A DNA stretch of 64,000 bases, taken from an uncultured Eubacterium sp. (lineage in GTDB: Bacteria; Bacillota; Clostridia; Peptostreptococcales; Anaerovoracaceae). Under the pieces are notes generated by a model. It made no database searches, had not been told where the DNA came from, and worked only from the letters and a program-made list of their open reading frames with translations. Position 1 is the stretch's first letter. Each line of letters opens with the position of its first letter. Shown here one piece after another: positions 1-11,200 of this stretch. Made by a program: the position numbers and the translations under genes. The DNA lies in contig UQRM01000009.1 in assembly GCA_900543485.1 (NCBI GenBank), positions 1-64,000 on the forward strand, written 5' to 3'.

Positions 1-301
1 TACTACGGCTAATGAGACCGCCTGTGAGACCTCCCCGCTTAAGGTGCGGACTCTTTCCCTCCATATACCTGCCACATTTACTGGTACTTCCAGCAACTTT
101 TGGACTTCGATGTTTCTTGCCGTCTTATCCGTATTTCCCAGCCTTATATGTGGTTTCTGTCCGTCAAGTCAGAGGTTTGCCTACAGCTTCCTTCAGATTT
201 CACCTCACGGTGAACACCCTTGCTGTTCAGCTATGTGCTTCGTCGTTGCCTACGCGCACTCGGGACTTTCACCCGTTAGAGCCCGCCCATGGCGGGCGAA
301 C
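1..301 (-). mobile_element. Group II intron, 5' part (truncated by window start)
   Basis: Read on the minus strand, the sequence from 301 downwards begins GTTCGCCCGCC, close to the GUGYG-type 5' end of bacterial group II introns. It continues with a GC-rich hairpin around CATGGGCG and then GGGTGAAAGTCCCG (261-274), a conserved domain I segment of these ribozymes. Further in, an ACCACATATAAGGC stretch also resembles domain I. The rest of the intron, including any reverse transcriptase/maturase, lies outside the window. The 5' boundary falls exactly after the T-tract of the tuf terminator, a site typical of introns that target terminator hairpins. Small open frames here are probably not genes. 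The intron assignment rests on recognised motifs, not on a covariance search. Confidence 0.72.
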
Positions 302-336
302 AAAAAACGACCTGCAGGTCTTCCCCACAGGTCGTC
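302..336 (-). terminator. Rho-independent terminator of the str operon (after tuf)
   Basis: On the minus strand an 8-bp inverted repeat, ACGACCTG and CAGGTCGT (328-335 with 307-314), is followed by six T (302-307). It lies about 30 bases after the tuf stop codon. The group II intron begins at the next base. Confidence 0.85.
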
Positions 337-368
337 TTATCTTTAGTTTGATTTATGGATCGGCTCGA

Positions 369-1562
<1,194 letters not shown>

Positions 1563-1655
1563 TTGTAATTTCTCCTTCCTTTCGAACAGTGTCATGAATC
1601 GTCGAGGATCGTCATTATCTCCTCTTCTCCGCTCCCGATGTCACTGCGGAAATAC

Positions 1656-3722
1656 TTACTTATTTATCGATTCGAGCAAGCTGTCCGGTAATTTTTCAAA
1701 ATGATCGAATTGCATTACATATACGCCTCTGCCCTGAGTCTTCGAACGAAGATCTGTCGCGTATCCGAACATCTCCGAGAGAGGAACGAAGCCTCTTACA
1801 GCCACAGCTCCGTTGTTCATATCGGAGCCCTCGATTCGGCCTCTTCTCGAGCTGATATCGCCGATAACATCTCCCATGTATTCCTCAGGAACTGTAACTT
1901 CGACTTTGAATATAGGCTCCAGCAGCACAGGGTTTGCCTTCTTTGCAGCCTCTCTGAATGCCATGGATGCGGCTATCTTGAATGCCATTTCCGAAGAGTC
2001 GACTTCATGGTAAGAACCGTCGTACAGCTCTACTCCCACGTCTACGACCTGATATCCGGCAACAGGACCTGTCTGCATAGCTTCCTTGATACCTTCCTCG
2101 ATCTTAGGGATGTATTCCTTCGGAATAGCTCCTCCCACGATGGAGTTTTTGAACTCAAAGCCTTCTCCCGGCTCACGAGGATATATCCTGATCTTGACAT
2201 GACCGTATTGTCCACGACCACCTGACTGCTTTGCATATTTGTGATCTACATCGGCTGAGGATGTGATCGTTTCCTTGTATGAAACCTGTGGCTTGCCCAC
2301 GTTGGCTTCTACCTTGAACTCTCTCAGAAGTCTGTCAACGATGATCTCCAGATGCAGCTCACCCATACCGGCAATGATCGTCTGGCCCGTATCCTCATTT
2401 GTATAAGTCTTGAACGTTGGATCTTCCTCCGCCAGCTTGGCAAGAGCAATACCCATCTTCTCCTGTCCTGCCTTGGTCTTAGGTTCGATGGCGATCTCGA
2501 TTACCGGATCAGGGAATTCCATGGATTCAAGTATGATCTCATGCTTCTCATCACAGAGAGTGTCTCCTGTAGTTGTGACCTTTAGACCTACCGCTGCAGC
2601 AATATCGCCGGAGTATACCTTCTCGATATCCTCTCGCTTATTAGCATGCATCTGCAGTATTCTTCCCAGTCTCTCCTTCTTGTCCTTCGTAGAGTTGTAT
2701 ACATATGAACCGGATTCGATGGTTCCCGAATAGACTCTGAAGAAGGCCAGCTTACCCACGAACGGGTCCGCCATGATCTTGAAGGCCAGCGCTGAGAACG
2801 GAGCATTGTCATCTGCCGGTCTTTCTTCCTCTTTCTCCGTACCAGGTACGATACCTTTGATAGGAGGAATATCCAGCGGTGATGGCATATAGTCAATAAC
2901 TGCGTCAAGCATCATCTGGACGCCCTTGTTCCTGTAAGCGGAGCCACATGTAACAGGGATCATCTCGCCTCTGATAGTCGCAGCTCTGATCACCTTCTTT
3001 ATCTCCTTCTGAGTGATCTCTTCACCCTCCAGGAATTTCATCATCAGATCTTCATCCAGCTCGGCGACTGACTCCAGAAGCTTTTCTCGCCATTCGTCGG
3101 CAAGATCCTTCATATCTTCAGGAATATCGGTCACCTCGTATTCCTTCCCGAGGTCGTCCTTATATATCTCTGCTTTCATCTCTACTAGGTCAATGATTCC
3201 TACAAAAGAATCTTCTTTGCCTATAGGCAGCTGGATAGGTACGGCATTTGCTTTCAGCCTGTCCTTTACCATGTCTACGACTCTGTAGAAATCGGCTCCA
3301 AGGATGTCCATCTTATTTACAAATATCATTCGTGGAACGCCGTATTTCTCCGCCTGTCTCCAGACAGTCTCTGACTGAGGCTCAACGCCTCCTTTCGCGC
3401 AAAGCACGGTGACCGCCCCGTCCAAAACCCTGAGTGAACGCTCTACTTCAACTGTGAAGTCTACGTGTCCCGGTGTATCTATGATATTGATTCTGGTATC
3501 TTTCCATTGGGCTGTAGTAGCAGCAGAGGTAATCGTAATACCACGTTCCTGTTCCTGTTCCATCCAGTCCATGGTAGCCGCGCCTTCATGAGTTTCGCCC
3601 AGCTTATGAGTCCTGCCCGTGTAGAACAGTATTCTTTCCGTAGTGGTCGTTTTTCCAGCATCTATGTGTGCCATGATCCCTATGTTTCTTGTCTTTTCTA
3701 ACGGAAATTTTCGATTTGACAC
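1656..3722 (-). CDS. fusA: Elongation factor G
   Basis: EF-G is the translocase GTPase that moves tRNA and mRNA through the ribosome. The 688-residue product has the standard length. It shows AHIDAGKTT (P-loop), DTPGHVDF and NKMD in the G domain, and a C-terminal domain V ending with the [10 protein letters not shown] type of segment. An AGGAGG site lies directly upstream of the ATG at 3722. The gene sits 48 bases after rpsG in the str operon and is followed by tuf. It reads as an intact elongation factor rather than a tetracycline-resistance paralogue, because it lies in the canonical rpsL-rpsG-fusA-tuf order. Confidence 0.98.
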   Translation of the reverse strand: MSNRKFPLEKTRNIGIMAHIDAGKTTTTERILFYTGRTHKLGETHEGAATMDWMEQEQERGITITSAATTAQWKDTRINIIDTPGHVDFTVEVERSLRVLDGAVTVLCAKGGVEPQSETVWRQAEKYGVPRMIFVNKMDILGADFYRVVDMVKDRLKANAVPIQLPIGKEDSFVGIIDLVEMKAEIYKDDLGKEYEVTDIPEDMKDLADEWREKLLESVAELDEDLMMKFLEGEEITQKEIKKVIRAATIRGEMIPVTCGSAYRNKGVQMMLDAVIDYMPSPLDIPPIKGIVPGTEKEEERPADDNAPFSALAFKIMADPFVGKLAFFRVYSGTIESGSYVYNSTKDKKERLGRILQMHANKREDIEKVYSGDIAAAVGLKVTTTGDTLCDEKHEIILESMEFPDPVIEIAIEPKTKAGQEKMGIALAKLAEEDPTFKTYTNEDTGQTIIAGMGELHLEIIVDRLLREFKVEANVGKPQVSYKETITSSADVDHKYAKQSGGRGQYGHVKIRIYPREPGEGFEFKNSIVGGAIPKEYIPKIEEGIKEAMQTGPVAGYQVVDVGVELYDGSYHEVDSSEMAFKIAASMAFREAAKKANPVLLEPIFKVEVTVPEEYMGDVIGDISSRRGRIEGSDMNNGAVAVRGFVPLSEMFGYATDLRSKTQGRGVYVMQFDHFEKLPDSLLESINK

Positions 3723-3770
3723 ATTATCCTCCTTTCTGCTCTTTATCCTATTGTCAATATCGTCATAAGA

Positions 3771-4373
<603 letters not shown>

Positions 4374-4492
4374 TCACCACGGACTGAAATCCCGTGATTC
4401 TCGCGTTTGACCCGCGCGCCAAATCAAAGATTTTACCCTAAAGGGTACAGGTGGCGGTTCATAAAAAAAGGGCACTTAGAATTTACCGATTA

Positions 4493-4906
4493 CTACTTCT
4501 TAGGCCTTTTAGCTCCGTACTTGGATCTGGCCTGCTTCCTGTCAGCTACGCCCGCAGTATCCAGTGTTCCTCTTACGATGTGATATCTCACACCTGGAAG
4601 GTCTTTGACTCTTCCGCCTCTGATGAGTACGACACTGTGCTCCTGGAGATTATGTCCGATTCCAGGAATATATGCCGTTACCTCGATACCGTTAGTAAGA
4701 CGAACCCTGGCAACTTTTCTCAATGCCGAATTAGGCTTCTTAGGAGTCACTGTCTTTACAGAAGTACACACGCCTCTCTTCTGCGGCGAGTTTACATCCG
4801 TAGCAACTCTCTTCAGCGAGTTCATACCCTTGTTGAGAGCCGGAGCAGTCGACTTCTTTTCACTGCTGGTTCTGCCCTGACGTACTAATTGGTTAATTGT
4901 AGGCAT
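4493..4906 (-). CDS. rpsL: 30S ribosomal protein S12
   Basis: S12 contributes to the decoding centre of the small subunit. The ATG at 4906 gives the canonical [12 protein letters not shown] start and a 137-residue protein; an AAAGGAG site lies upstream. The longer open frame begins inside the promoter region and is not real. The streptomycin-contact segments [11 protein letters not shown] and [13 protein letters not shown] keep the wild-type lysines. It is the first gene of the str operon, and a sigma-A type promoter is found 66-95 bases upstream of the start codon. Confidence 0.98.
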   Translation of the reverse strand: MPTINQLVRQGRTSSEKKSTAPALNKGMNSLKRVATDVNSPQKRGVCTSVKTVTPKKPNSALRKVARVRLTNGIEVTAYIPGIGHNLQEHSVVLIRGGRVKDLPGVRYHIVRGTLDTAGVADRKQARSKYGAKRPKK

Positions 4907-4971
4907 CCTTTTTCTCCTTTCTTCATAATAAATCATATAGCTTTGAACAATAAAGCCCAAAGCTATCAAAT

Positions 4972-5001
4972 ATTTTACCACGCTATTCATTATTATGTCA
5001 A
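4972..5001 (-). promoter_or_regulatory. Sigma-A type promoter of the str operon
   Basis: On the minus strand TTGACA (4996-5001) and TAAAAT (4972-4977) are separated by 18 bases. The pair lies 66 bases upstream of rpsL. Confidence 0.8.
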
Positions 5002-5092
5002 TAAAAATCATGTATAATACCCGTTTAATCCGCGTAAAACCACAGTCCTTCGCCGCCCGGAACATCCGCTCCTAGGGGCCGTCCCGTTTACG

Positions 5093-5135
5093 AAAAAAGA
5101 GTGCCCACATCGCTTTCACACGATGCGGACGACTC
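5093..5135 (-). terminator. Rho-independent terminator after the acl/kal-like gene
   Basis: On the minus strand a GC-rich hairpin pairs GAGT..CCGCATCG with CGATGTGG..ACTC (one internal mismatch region) and is followed by six T. It ends transcription of the gene ending at 5170 and separates it from the rpsL promoter. Confidence 0.75.
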
Positions 5136-5169
5136 CTTTGAAACCGATTATCAAAATCGATGACCGGTT

Positions 5170-5631
5170 TTATTTCTCGCCAGGGTGCTTTCTGTCTTTG
5201 AATGAAGACTCTGTAGCGCCTCTCTGGTCTTTCTTGGCAATGTACAGGCTTCCCGAACCTCTTCCGCAGAGAATAGGTGGTTCGCAAGCTGTCGCAGCAG
5301 TCTCCGGAGTTGCAACGTCTGACAGATCAGCATCGGTCCTGTCTAACTGAGTAGCAACCTTCCAGGCCTCAAACTGACAGATGTATGACTGGTTGCCAAC
5401 TTTTTCGATCCAGCCATGGTATTCCATGAAGTCCCCAACATATACAGGCGCCAGGAATTCGATCTCCTTATATCCTAAGAATAAACTGATATCTCCGTCA
5501 ACGTATACCATCAGCTCTGTACCTACGTCTCCCCACTGGTCAACGATCCTTGCGCCGTTTACCAGTCCGCCTACATAATGCGCGTCTTTTGCGCTCATCA
5601 TAAGATGGTGAACTACTTTCTTACCTACCAT
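5170..5631 (-). CDS. Beta-aminoacyl-CoA ammonia-lyase, hotdog fold (beta-alanyl-CoA / 3-aminobutyryl-CoA type)
   Basis: This 153-residue single hotdog domain matches the family that removes ammonia from beta-aminoacyl-CoA thioesters (3-aminobutyryl-CoA ammonia-lyase, Kal, of lysine fermentation; beta-alanyl-CoA ammonia-lyase of Clostridium propionicum). The N-terminal MMSAKDAHY, WGDVGTEL and APVYVGDFMEYHG segments are family hallmarks, and from memory the protein is especially close to the C. propionicum beta-alanyl-CoA enzyme. The reaction would give an enoyl-CoA (acryloyl-CoA or crotonyl-CoA) plus NH3 in the cytosol. The start has a GAGAGG site. It lies downstream of a second paralogue and an acylating aldehyde dehydrogenase on the same strand. 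No other lysine-pathway genes (kamA, kamDE, kce, kdd) are in the window, so the substrate remains open. Confidence 0.85.
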   Translation of the reverse strand: MVGKKVVHHLMMSAKDAHYVGGLVNGARIVDQWGDVGTELMVYVDGDISLFLGYKEIEFLAPVYVGDFMEYHGWIEKVGNQSYICQFEAWKVATQLDRTDADLSDVATPETAATACEPPILCGRGSGSLYIAKKDQRGATESSFKDRKHPGEK

Positions 5632-5793
5632 AATTTTATCCTCTCTTTATTCTGTTATGCAAAATCCATTAAATGCATCTATTCTTTGTAATGCATGCCC
5701 GTCCCAAACAGGACCTATCGTCCGCATCCTTCCCGCTGCCGGGCGTATTCGGAGCTTCCATCATATCAGGCGTACAATCGCCGGGCTCTTTCT

Positions 5794-5823
5794 AAAAAAG
5801 GACCGCGTCAGATGATGCGGTCC
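5794..5823 (-). terminator. Rho-independent terminator between the two ammonia-lyase paralogues
   Basis: On the minus strand GGACCGC and GCGGTCC pair around a 10-base loop and are followed by six T. It lies just after the stop codon at 5855, so the downstream paralogue is either expressed by read-through or has its own promoter in 5632-5793. Confidence 0.88.
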
Positions 5824-5854
5824 TCCGATGTCCAATCTGTAATCCCGGTTGGGT

Positions 5855-6367
5855 CTATTTAAAAGCCGGTGATCCAGCAGCCTTAGCATCCGCAGCGAAC
5901 TTAGGATCGCCGAATTCAGGTCTCTGCAGTTCCTTAGCAACCATCAGAGTACCAGTACCGTAAGCGCAAAGTTCAGGTGGGTTGATCATTTCTGCACCGG
6001 ATCCGTTGATTACATTACCGTTCTCATCCTTTGAATCCTTCATCCACTTATAAGCGAAGAATTTGCAAGTGAGCGATGTGTTACCAACCTTTTCGATGTA
6101 TCCGCCGTATTCCATCCAGTCACCAGCGTATACAGGAGCTGTATATCTAACTTCTGAATATCCAACGAACAATGATTCGTCACCGAACAGTCTGATAGCC
6201 AGCTCAGTACCAACATCTCCCCATGCAGTTACGATGTGAGCTCCCTCTACCAGTTCTCCAGCATAGTGAGCATCTCCGGCTGACATTCTTGTCTTCAGGC
6301 TTACGTATTCACCGATCATCTTTGGATTATTTTCTCTTTCCATAATGCAATCTAAAGGTGTTTTCAT
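5855..6367 (-). CDS. Hotdog-fold beta-aminoacyl-CoA ammonia-lyase paralogue
   Basis: This is a 170-residue paralogue of the gene ending at 5170. It shares the SAGDAHYAGELVEGA, WGDVGTELA and APVYAGDWMEYGG segments but has about 15 extra N-terminal residues and a divergent C-terminal half with a DENGNVING insertion. The start has a GGAGG site about nine bases upstream. The family removes ammonia from beta-aminoacyl-CoA esters; whether this copy has a different substrate or forms a mixed oligomer with its neighbour cannot be told from sequence. It lies 154 bases after the acylating aldehyde dehydrogenase, with a perfect inverted repeat between them. Its own terminator follows. Confidence 0.8.
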   Translation of the reverse strand: MKTPLDCIMERENNPKMIGEYVSLKTRMSAGDAHYAGELVEGAHIVTAWGDVGTELAIRLFGDESLFVGYSEVRYTAPVYAGDWMEYGGYIEKVGNTSLTCKFFAYKWMKDSKDENGNVINGSGAEMINPPELCAYGTGTLMVAKELQRPEFGDPKFAADAKAAGSPAFK

Positions 6368-6437
6368 TTTTTAGTTCCTCCTTTTGTTCTGCCTCGCAGA
6401 ATATTATTAAATGAGTAATTGTTATTTTTATAAAGCA

Positions 6438-6466
6438 GTTTTGTCCCGTTTCTTTTGGGACAAAAC
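6438..6466. repeat. Perfect 10-bp inverted repeat GTTTTGTCCC / GGGACAAAAC
   Basis: The arms 6438-6447 and 6457-6466 are perfect complements around a 9-base spacer. A third TGTCCC follows at 6474. The element lies between the aldehyde dehydrogenase stop codon and the start of the downstream paralogue. There is no long T-run on the minus strand, so it may be an intercistronic RNA stem or an operator rather than a strong terminator. Confidence 0.7.
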
Positions 6467-6521
6467 CGATTTATGTCCCAAAATTTTCACTAATCCTGCC
6501 TTGTTTTCGGCCTTACTTCAA

Positions 6522-7874
6522 TTAGTCAGCAAAAACCTTTGCCGGATCAAGCGGCTCTACATCGAGCTTCTTAACGATCTTGGATACGTTCAGCATGTGG
6601 ATGTAGTCAACGTTTCCTGCCAGGATGTTGTTGCCCCAAGTACCGCAGCCTTCGGATACTGCTGGCGACAGAGCGTTAGTCTCAGGTCCCCAAGCGTCAG
6701 GTGTAGGCTGGTTAACCAGAACACGAGCTACAGGAATCTTCTCTCCGAAGTAAAGGATGTGATCTTCGTCGTTGGAGAATATTCCGGCAGTGTGACCTGT
6801 ACCGCCGTCTTCTTCCATGTTTCTGATAGCCATGTCAACAGCCTCTTCGAACTTGTCATAGCTCTTGAGAACTACTACAGGTCCCATGATTTCCTTACCA
6901 AGGATATCATCTTTACCAACGCCTTCTACCTTCAGGCCGATAACCTTTGTTCCCTCTGGAATGTTGTATCCGGCAGCCTCAGCGATAACATCAGTATCCT
7001 TACCAACGAGACCAGGGTTTACCTTTCCATCCTGGAACAGAGCGTCACGGAACTTAGCAACGTCATCAGCGTTGTCGAATATAACCGCGCCAGCCTTCTT
7101 CATTTCTTCGAAGAACTCAGCTTCTACGTCCTCTGGATACAGGAGCAGGTTATCTCCGTCACAGAGGATACCGTTATCACTTGCGATAGCTACGATGGAC
7201 TGCTCAGCAGCATCCTTCAGGTCATAGCCTCTGTCTATAACTACAGGAGGGTTACCAGGGCCTACGCCGTAAGCAGGAGTTCCGCTGGAGTAAGCAGCCT
7301 TAGTAAGTCCAGCACCGCCTGTAGCGATAACCAGATCGCAGTTAGCCATCAGTTCCTGCGACTTCTCGATCGTAACGTCGTTAACAATCTGGATGAGGTC
7401 TTCAGGAGCTCCGTTTGCGGCCAGAGCCTTACGGATCAGGTTAACTGTTTCTGTTGAAGTCTTTTCTGCACGTGGAGCAGGTGAAATGATAACTGCGTTC
7501 TTGCACTTAACAGCGTGCATGAAGTTTCCTAAAGGCGTAACCGTAGGGTTAGTAGCCGGAGTGATACAACCTATAACACCGATCGGATGAGCGGCCTCAA
7601 TGAGTCCGATAGAAGGATCTTCATTGATGATACCTACAGATTTCTTGTCCTTGAGATAATCCCAGAAAGCAGCAGCCGTACCTTCGTTCTTGCCTATCTT
7701 GCTCTCATAGTCACCGAGTCTCGTTTCTTCTACGGCCATCTTAGCCAAAGGCTTAGCATTCTCGTAGATAATTTTTGCACCCTCGTAAACAAGCTTATCT
7801 ACCTGTTCCTGGGTGTAATCGCTGATCTGTTCAAACGCTTTTCGCGCTCTTTCGATTTGATTTTGAATAGTCAT
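6522..7874 (-). CDS. CoA-acylating aldehyde dehydrogenase
   Basis: This 450-residue protein belongs to the acetylating aldehyde dehydrogenases (EutE, PduP, SucD, N-terminal half of AdhE), which oxidise an aldehyde with NAD(P)+ and CoA to the acyl-CoA. Family marks are the PIGVIGCITPATNP segment, ATGGAGLTKAAYSSG, a catalytic-type cysteine in SDNGILCDGDN (about residue 238) and the C-terminal GCGTWGNN motif. The usual CxxEQ after the cysteine is altered to CDGDN, so the substrate pocket may differ. ATG 7874 is chosen because AAGGAG lies 10 bases upstream; an in-frame TTG nine bases earlier touches that site. It is first in a cassette with two ammonia-lyase paralogues and has a clear promoter. 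The aldehyde is unknown; an amino-aldehyde or semialdehyde would fit the neighbours. Confidence 0.85.
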   Translation of the reverse strand: MTIQNQIERARKAFEQISDYTQEQVDKLVYEGAKIIYENAKPLAKMAVEETRLGDYESKIGKNEGTAAAFWDYLKDKKSVGIINEDPSIGLIEAAHPIGVIGCITPATNPTVTPLGNFMHAVKCKNAVIISPAPRAEKTSTETVNLIRKALAANGAPEDLIQIVNDVTIEKSQELMANCDLVIATGGAGLTKAAYSSGTPAYGVGPGNPPVVIDRGYDLKDAAEQSIVAIASDNGILCDGDNLLLYPEDVEAEFFEEMKKAGAVIFDNADDVAKFRDALFQDGKVNPGLVGKDTDVIAEAAGYNIPEGTKVIGLKVEGVGKDDILGKEIMGPVVVLKSYDKFEEAVDMAIRNMEEDGGTGHTAGIFSNDEDHILYFGEKIPVARVLVNQPTPDAWGPETNALSPAVSEGCGTWGNNILAGNVDYIHMLNVSKIVKKLDVEPLDPAKVFAD

Positions 7875-7963
7875 ACTTATCAATCTCCTTTTTCCTTACT
7901 ATTCTCGAAATTAATTAAACAAGCTAACTACTTTTGTGTTTAAATTATCTCAATATTAACTAC

Positions 7964-7992
7964 ATTTTAGCATTTACGCCTATTACTGTCAA
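7964..7992 (-). promoter_or_regulatory. Sigma-A type promoter of the aldehyde dehydrogenase / ammonia-lyase cassette
   Basis: On the minus strand TTGACA (7987-7992) and TAAAAT (7964-7969) are separated by 17 bases, about 90 bases upstream of the aldehyde dehydrogenase start. The rest of 7993-8165 shows nothing recognisable. Confidence 0.8.
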
Positions 7993-8168
7993 GGCATGCA
8001 TCGTGTGTATACAATGTCCTTTTCTCATGACTGCCATAACGATATGTCAGTCCTTCGCACCTGATTTTTCTTCGCTTTTCAGCCTTCAGGCCGCGATTTT
8101 GCCACCGGCTTATACGGAAATTCGACTTCTTTGTTCCGGAATTACAGCATCTTAGTTATGCTGACGAT

Positions 8169-8206
8169 AAAAAGAGAGCTGTTTCCATTACAACAGCCCT
8201 CTCTTT
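8169..8206 (-). terminator. Rho-independent terminator after rpoC
   Basis: On the minus strand an AGAGAGGGCTGTT / AACAGCTCTCT stem with a two-base bulge is followed by TTTTTA. It closes the rpoBC transcript 45 bases after the rpoC stop. Confidence 0.82.
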
Positions 8207-8250
8207 TATTCGATAGCTATATTTCATGCTCTCCGGATTTCATCGGGTCA

Positions 8251-11200
8251 TTATTCCCACTGGATATCCTCGGTATCTCCCGAAACATCGGCAATATCCA
8301 TATCATCGGATGCGATCTCCGCTGCGTATTCTTCAGCTGCCGCGTTCTCATCATCAGCGCCCATAACGCTGTTCAGCTCTTCGATGTTCTCGTCATCATC
8401 CTCTGCTTCAGCCTCCAGCTCCAGTTCTCTCTGCATAGCTCTGTAAGCTTCTATGAGGGCTGTATTGACACCGTAATCCAAATCTATGGATCTGTATTTC
8501 TTCATACCTGTTCCCGCAGGTATCAGCTTTCCGATTATGACGTTTTCCTTAAGACCCTGCAGCTTATCATTCTTTCCTTTTATGGCAGCGTCAGTAAGCA
8601 CTCTGGTAGTCTCCTGGAAGGATGCGGCCGACAGGAACGAATTGGTCGCCAGCGATGCCTTGGTAATACCCAGGAGCAGCCTTTCCGCTTCCGCAGGCTT
8701 GCCGCCCTTTTCCACGGCAGCCTTGTTGGCCTCTTCTATCTCAAATTTGCTGTACTGTCCTCCCGGAAGGAGTCCCGTATCTCCAGGATCGTTTATCTTC
8801 ATCTTGGAAAGCATCTGTCCTACGATGACCTCTATGTGCTTATCGTTTATATCTACACCCTGCTGCTTGTATACCCTCTGCACTTCCTTCAGCAGATACT
8901 GGTACACTCCTTCGACTCCATTGAGCCTGAGGATATCTTTAGGGTCAAGCGGCCCTCTTGTTATATTATCGCCCGCCAGGATATACTCTCCCTCTGATAC
9001 GCAGATCCTCGCTCCATAAGGCACTTCATAGATACGTTCTTCTTCGCCTCTGACCTTGACTTCTGTCTTGTTATCCATAGTCGATTCTATGGAAACGACA
9101 GTCCCATCAGCTTCGCAGATGACCGCAAGGCCTTTAGGCTTCCTGGCCTCAAACAGCTCTTCGACTCTAGGCAGACCGTGAGTTATATCGGAACCTGCAA
9201 CACCGCCTGTATGGAATGTTCTCATGGTCAGCTGCGTACCCGGCTCACCGATGGACTGAGCCGCTGTGATACCTACAGCTTCTCCTATATTTACGCTTTC
9301 ACCAGTAGCCAGGTTCCTGCCATAGCATTTGGCGCATACACCGCTCCTGCTGTGACACGTCATTACTGATCTTATGGCTACCGACTCGATCCCCGCCGCT
9401 TCTATGGCATCAGCCGCTTCTTCGCTGATCTCCTGATCCTGCTCGACGATGATCTTGCCCGTCTCCGGATGGCACACATCCAGCAGAGCCGTCCTGCCGA
9501 CGATACGATCCTTGAGCTTTTCGATGACTTCCTTGCCGTCAGTGAAAGCTTTTACCTCTATACCTTCATCTGTACCACAGTCATCCTCTCTGACGATGAC
9601 ATTGTGTGATACGTCTACCAGTCTTCTCGTCAGGTACCCGGAGTCGGCTGTTCTCAGAGCCGTATCCGCAAGACCCTTCCTGGCTCCGTTAGTGGAAATA
9701 AAGTATTCCAGTACGGAAAGGCCTTCTCTGAAGTTAGCCTTGATAGGGATCTCGATGGTCTTTCCTGTGGCATTAGCCATAAGACCTCGCATACCGCCTA
9801 TCTGTCTTATCTGGTTCTTGCTTCCTCTCGCTCCCGAATGAGCCATGATGAACAGGTTGTTGAGTGAATCCAGCGAATCCATCAGCGCGTCCGCAACGTC
9901 GTCGGTGGCTTTGTTCCAGATCTCTATTACCTTTTCATAACGCTCTTTATCCGATACGAGACCTCGTCTGTAAGCCGCTTCATACTTGTCTACCAGCTTG
10001 TCGGCCTCCCCGATTATATCTTTCTTCTTTTCCGGTATCTCCATATCGGAAATACTGATGGTTATAGCCGCTATAGTGGAATAATGGAATCCCATATCCT
10101 TTATATAATCCAGCATCAGCGCAGTTTCGGTATTGCCATGGATCCTGTAGCATCTGTCTATTATCTGTCCCAGCTTCTTTTTATCGCACAGGAAATCCAC
10201 CTCCAGCGAATAAGGGTCAGCCTCTCTGTCTTCCACGTATCCCAGATCCTGCGGTATCTTCTGGTTGAATATGAATCTTCCAACGGTAGATTCCACCAGT
10301 TTGCCGCGGGTATCATTCTCATCCGCATACATCCTCACCTTTACCCTGGCGTGAAGACCTACCATACCTGTCTGATATGCCATCAGCATCTCGGACAGAT
10401 CTGTGAACACTTTGCCATCGCCCTTCTCGGCCGCTGACGTCCTCTTGCCTTCTTCCTGGCCCGGATGAGTCAGATAATAACTTCCCAGTATCATATCCTG
10501 GGTCGGCGTCGTGATAGGCGAACCATCCTTAGGCGCCAGTATGTTATTGACAGAAAGCATCAGGAACCTGGCTTCTGCCTGAGCTTCCACGGAAAGCGGC
10601 ACGTGTACCGCCATCTGGTCTCCGTCAAAGTCGGCGTTGAAGGCCGTACAGGCCAGTGGATGCAGCTTGATAGCCTTACCTTCTACCAGAACCGGCTCAA
10701 AGGCCTGTATCCCGAGTCTGTGGAGGGTCGGGGCACGGTTGAGCATTACAGGATGCTCTTTGATGACATCCTCCAACACGTCCCACACCTCAGGCCTTAC
10801 TTTTTCGACCATTCTCTTGGCGCTCTTTATATTATGGGCGTTGCCGTTCTCCACCAGCTTCTTCATGATGAAAGGCTTGAACAGTTCCAGTGCCATCTTC
10901 TTAGGCAATCCGCACTGATAAAATTTCAGTTCCGGGCCTACTACGATTACCGACCTTCCCGAATAGTCGACACGCTTCCCCAGCAGGTTCTGTCTGAATC
11001 GTCCCTGCTTTCCCTTCAGCATGTCTGACAGAGATTTGAGCGGTCTGGATCCCGGACCAGTAACAGGCCTTCCCCTTCGTCCATTATCTATCAGCGCGTC
11101 AACTGCTTCCTGCAGCATCCTCTTCTCATTTCTCACTATGATGTCAGGCGCTCCCAATTCAAGAAGTCTGTTGAGTCTGTTATTTCTGTTTATTACACGT

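Noticed and set aside
302..336. Intron-encoded start of a new gene after tuf
   Set aside because: The hairpin with six T is an ordinary terminator of the tuf transcript and has no coding potential.
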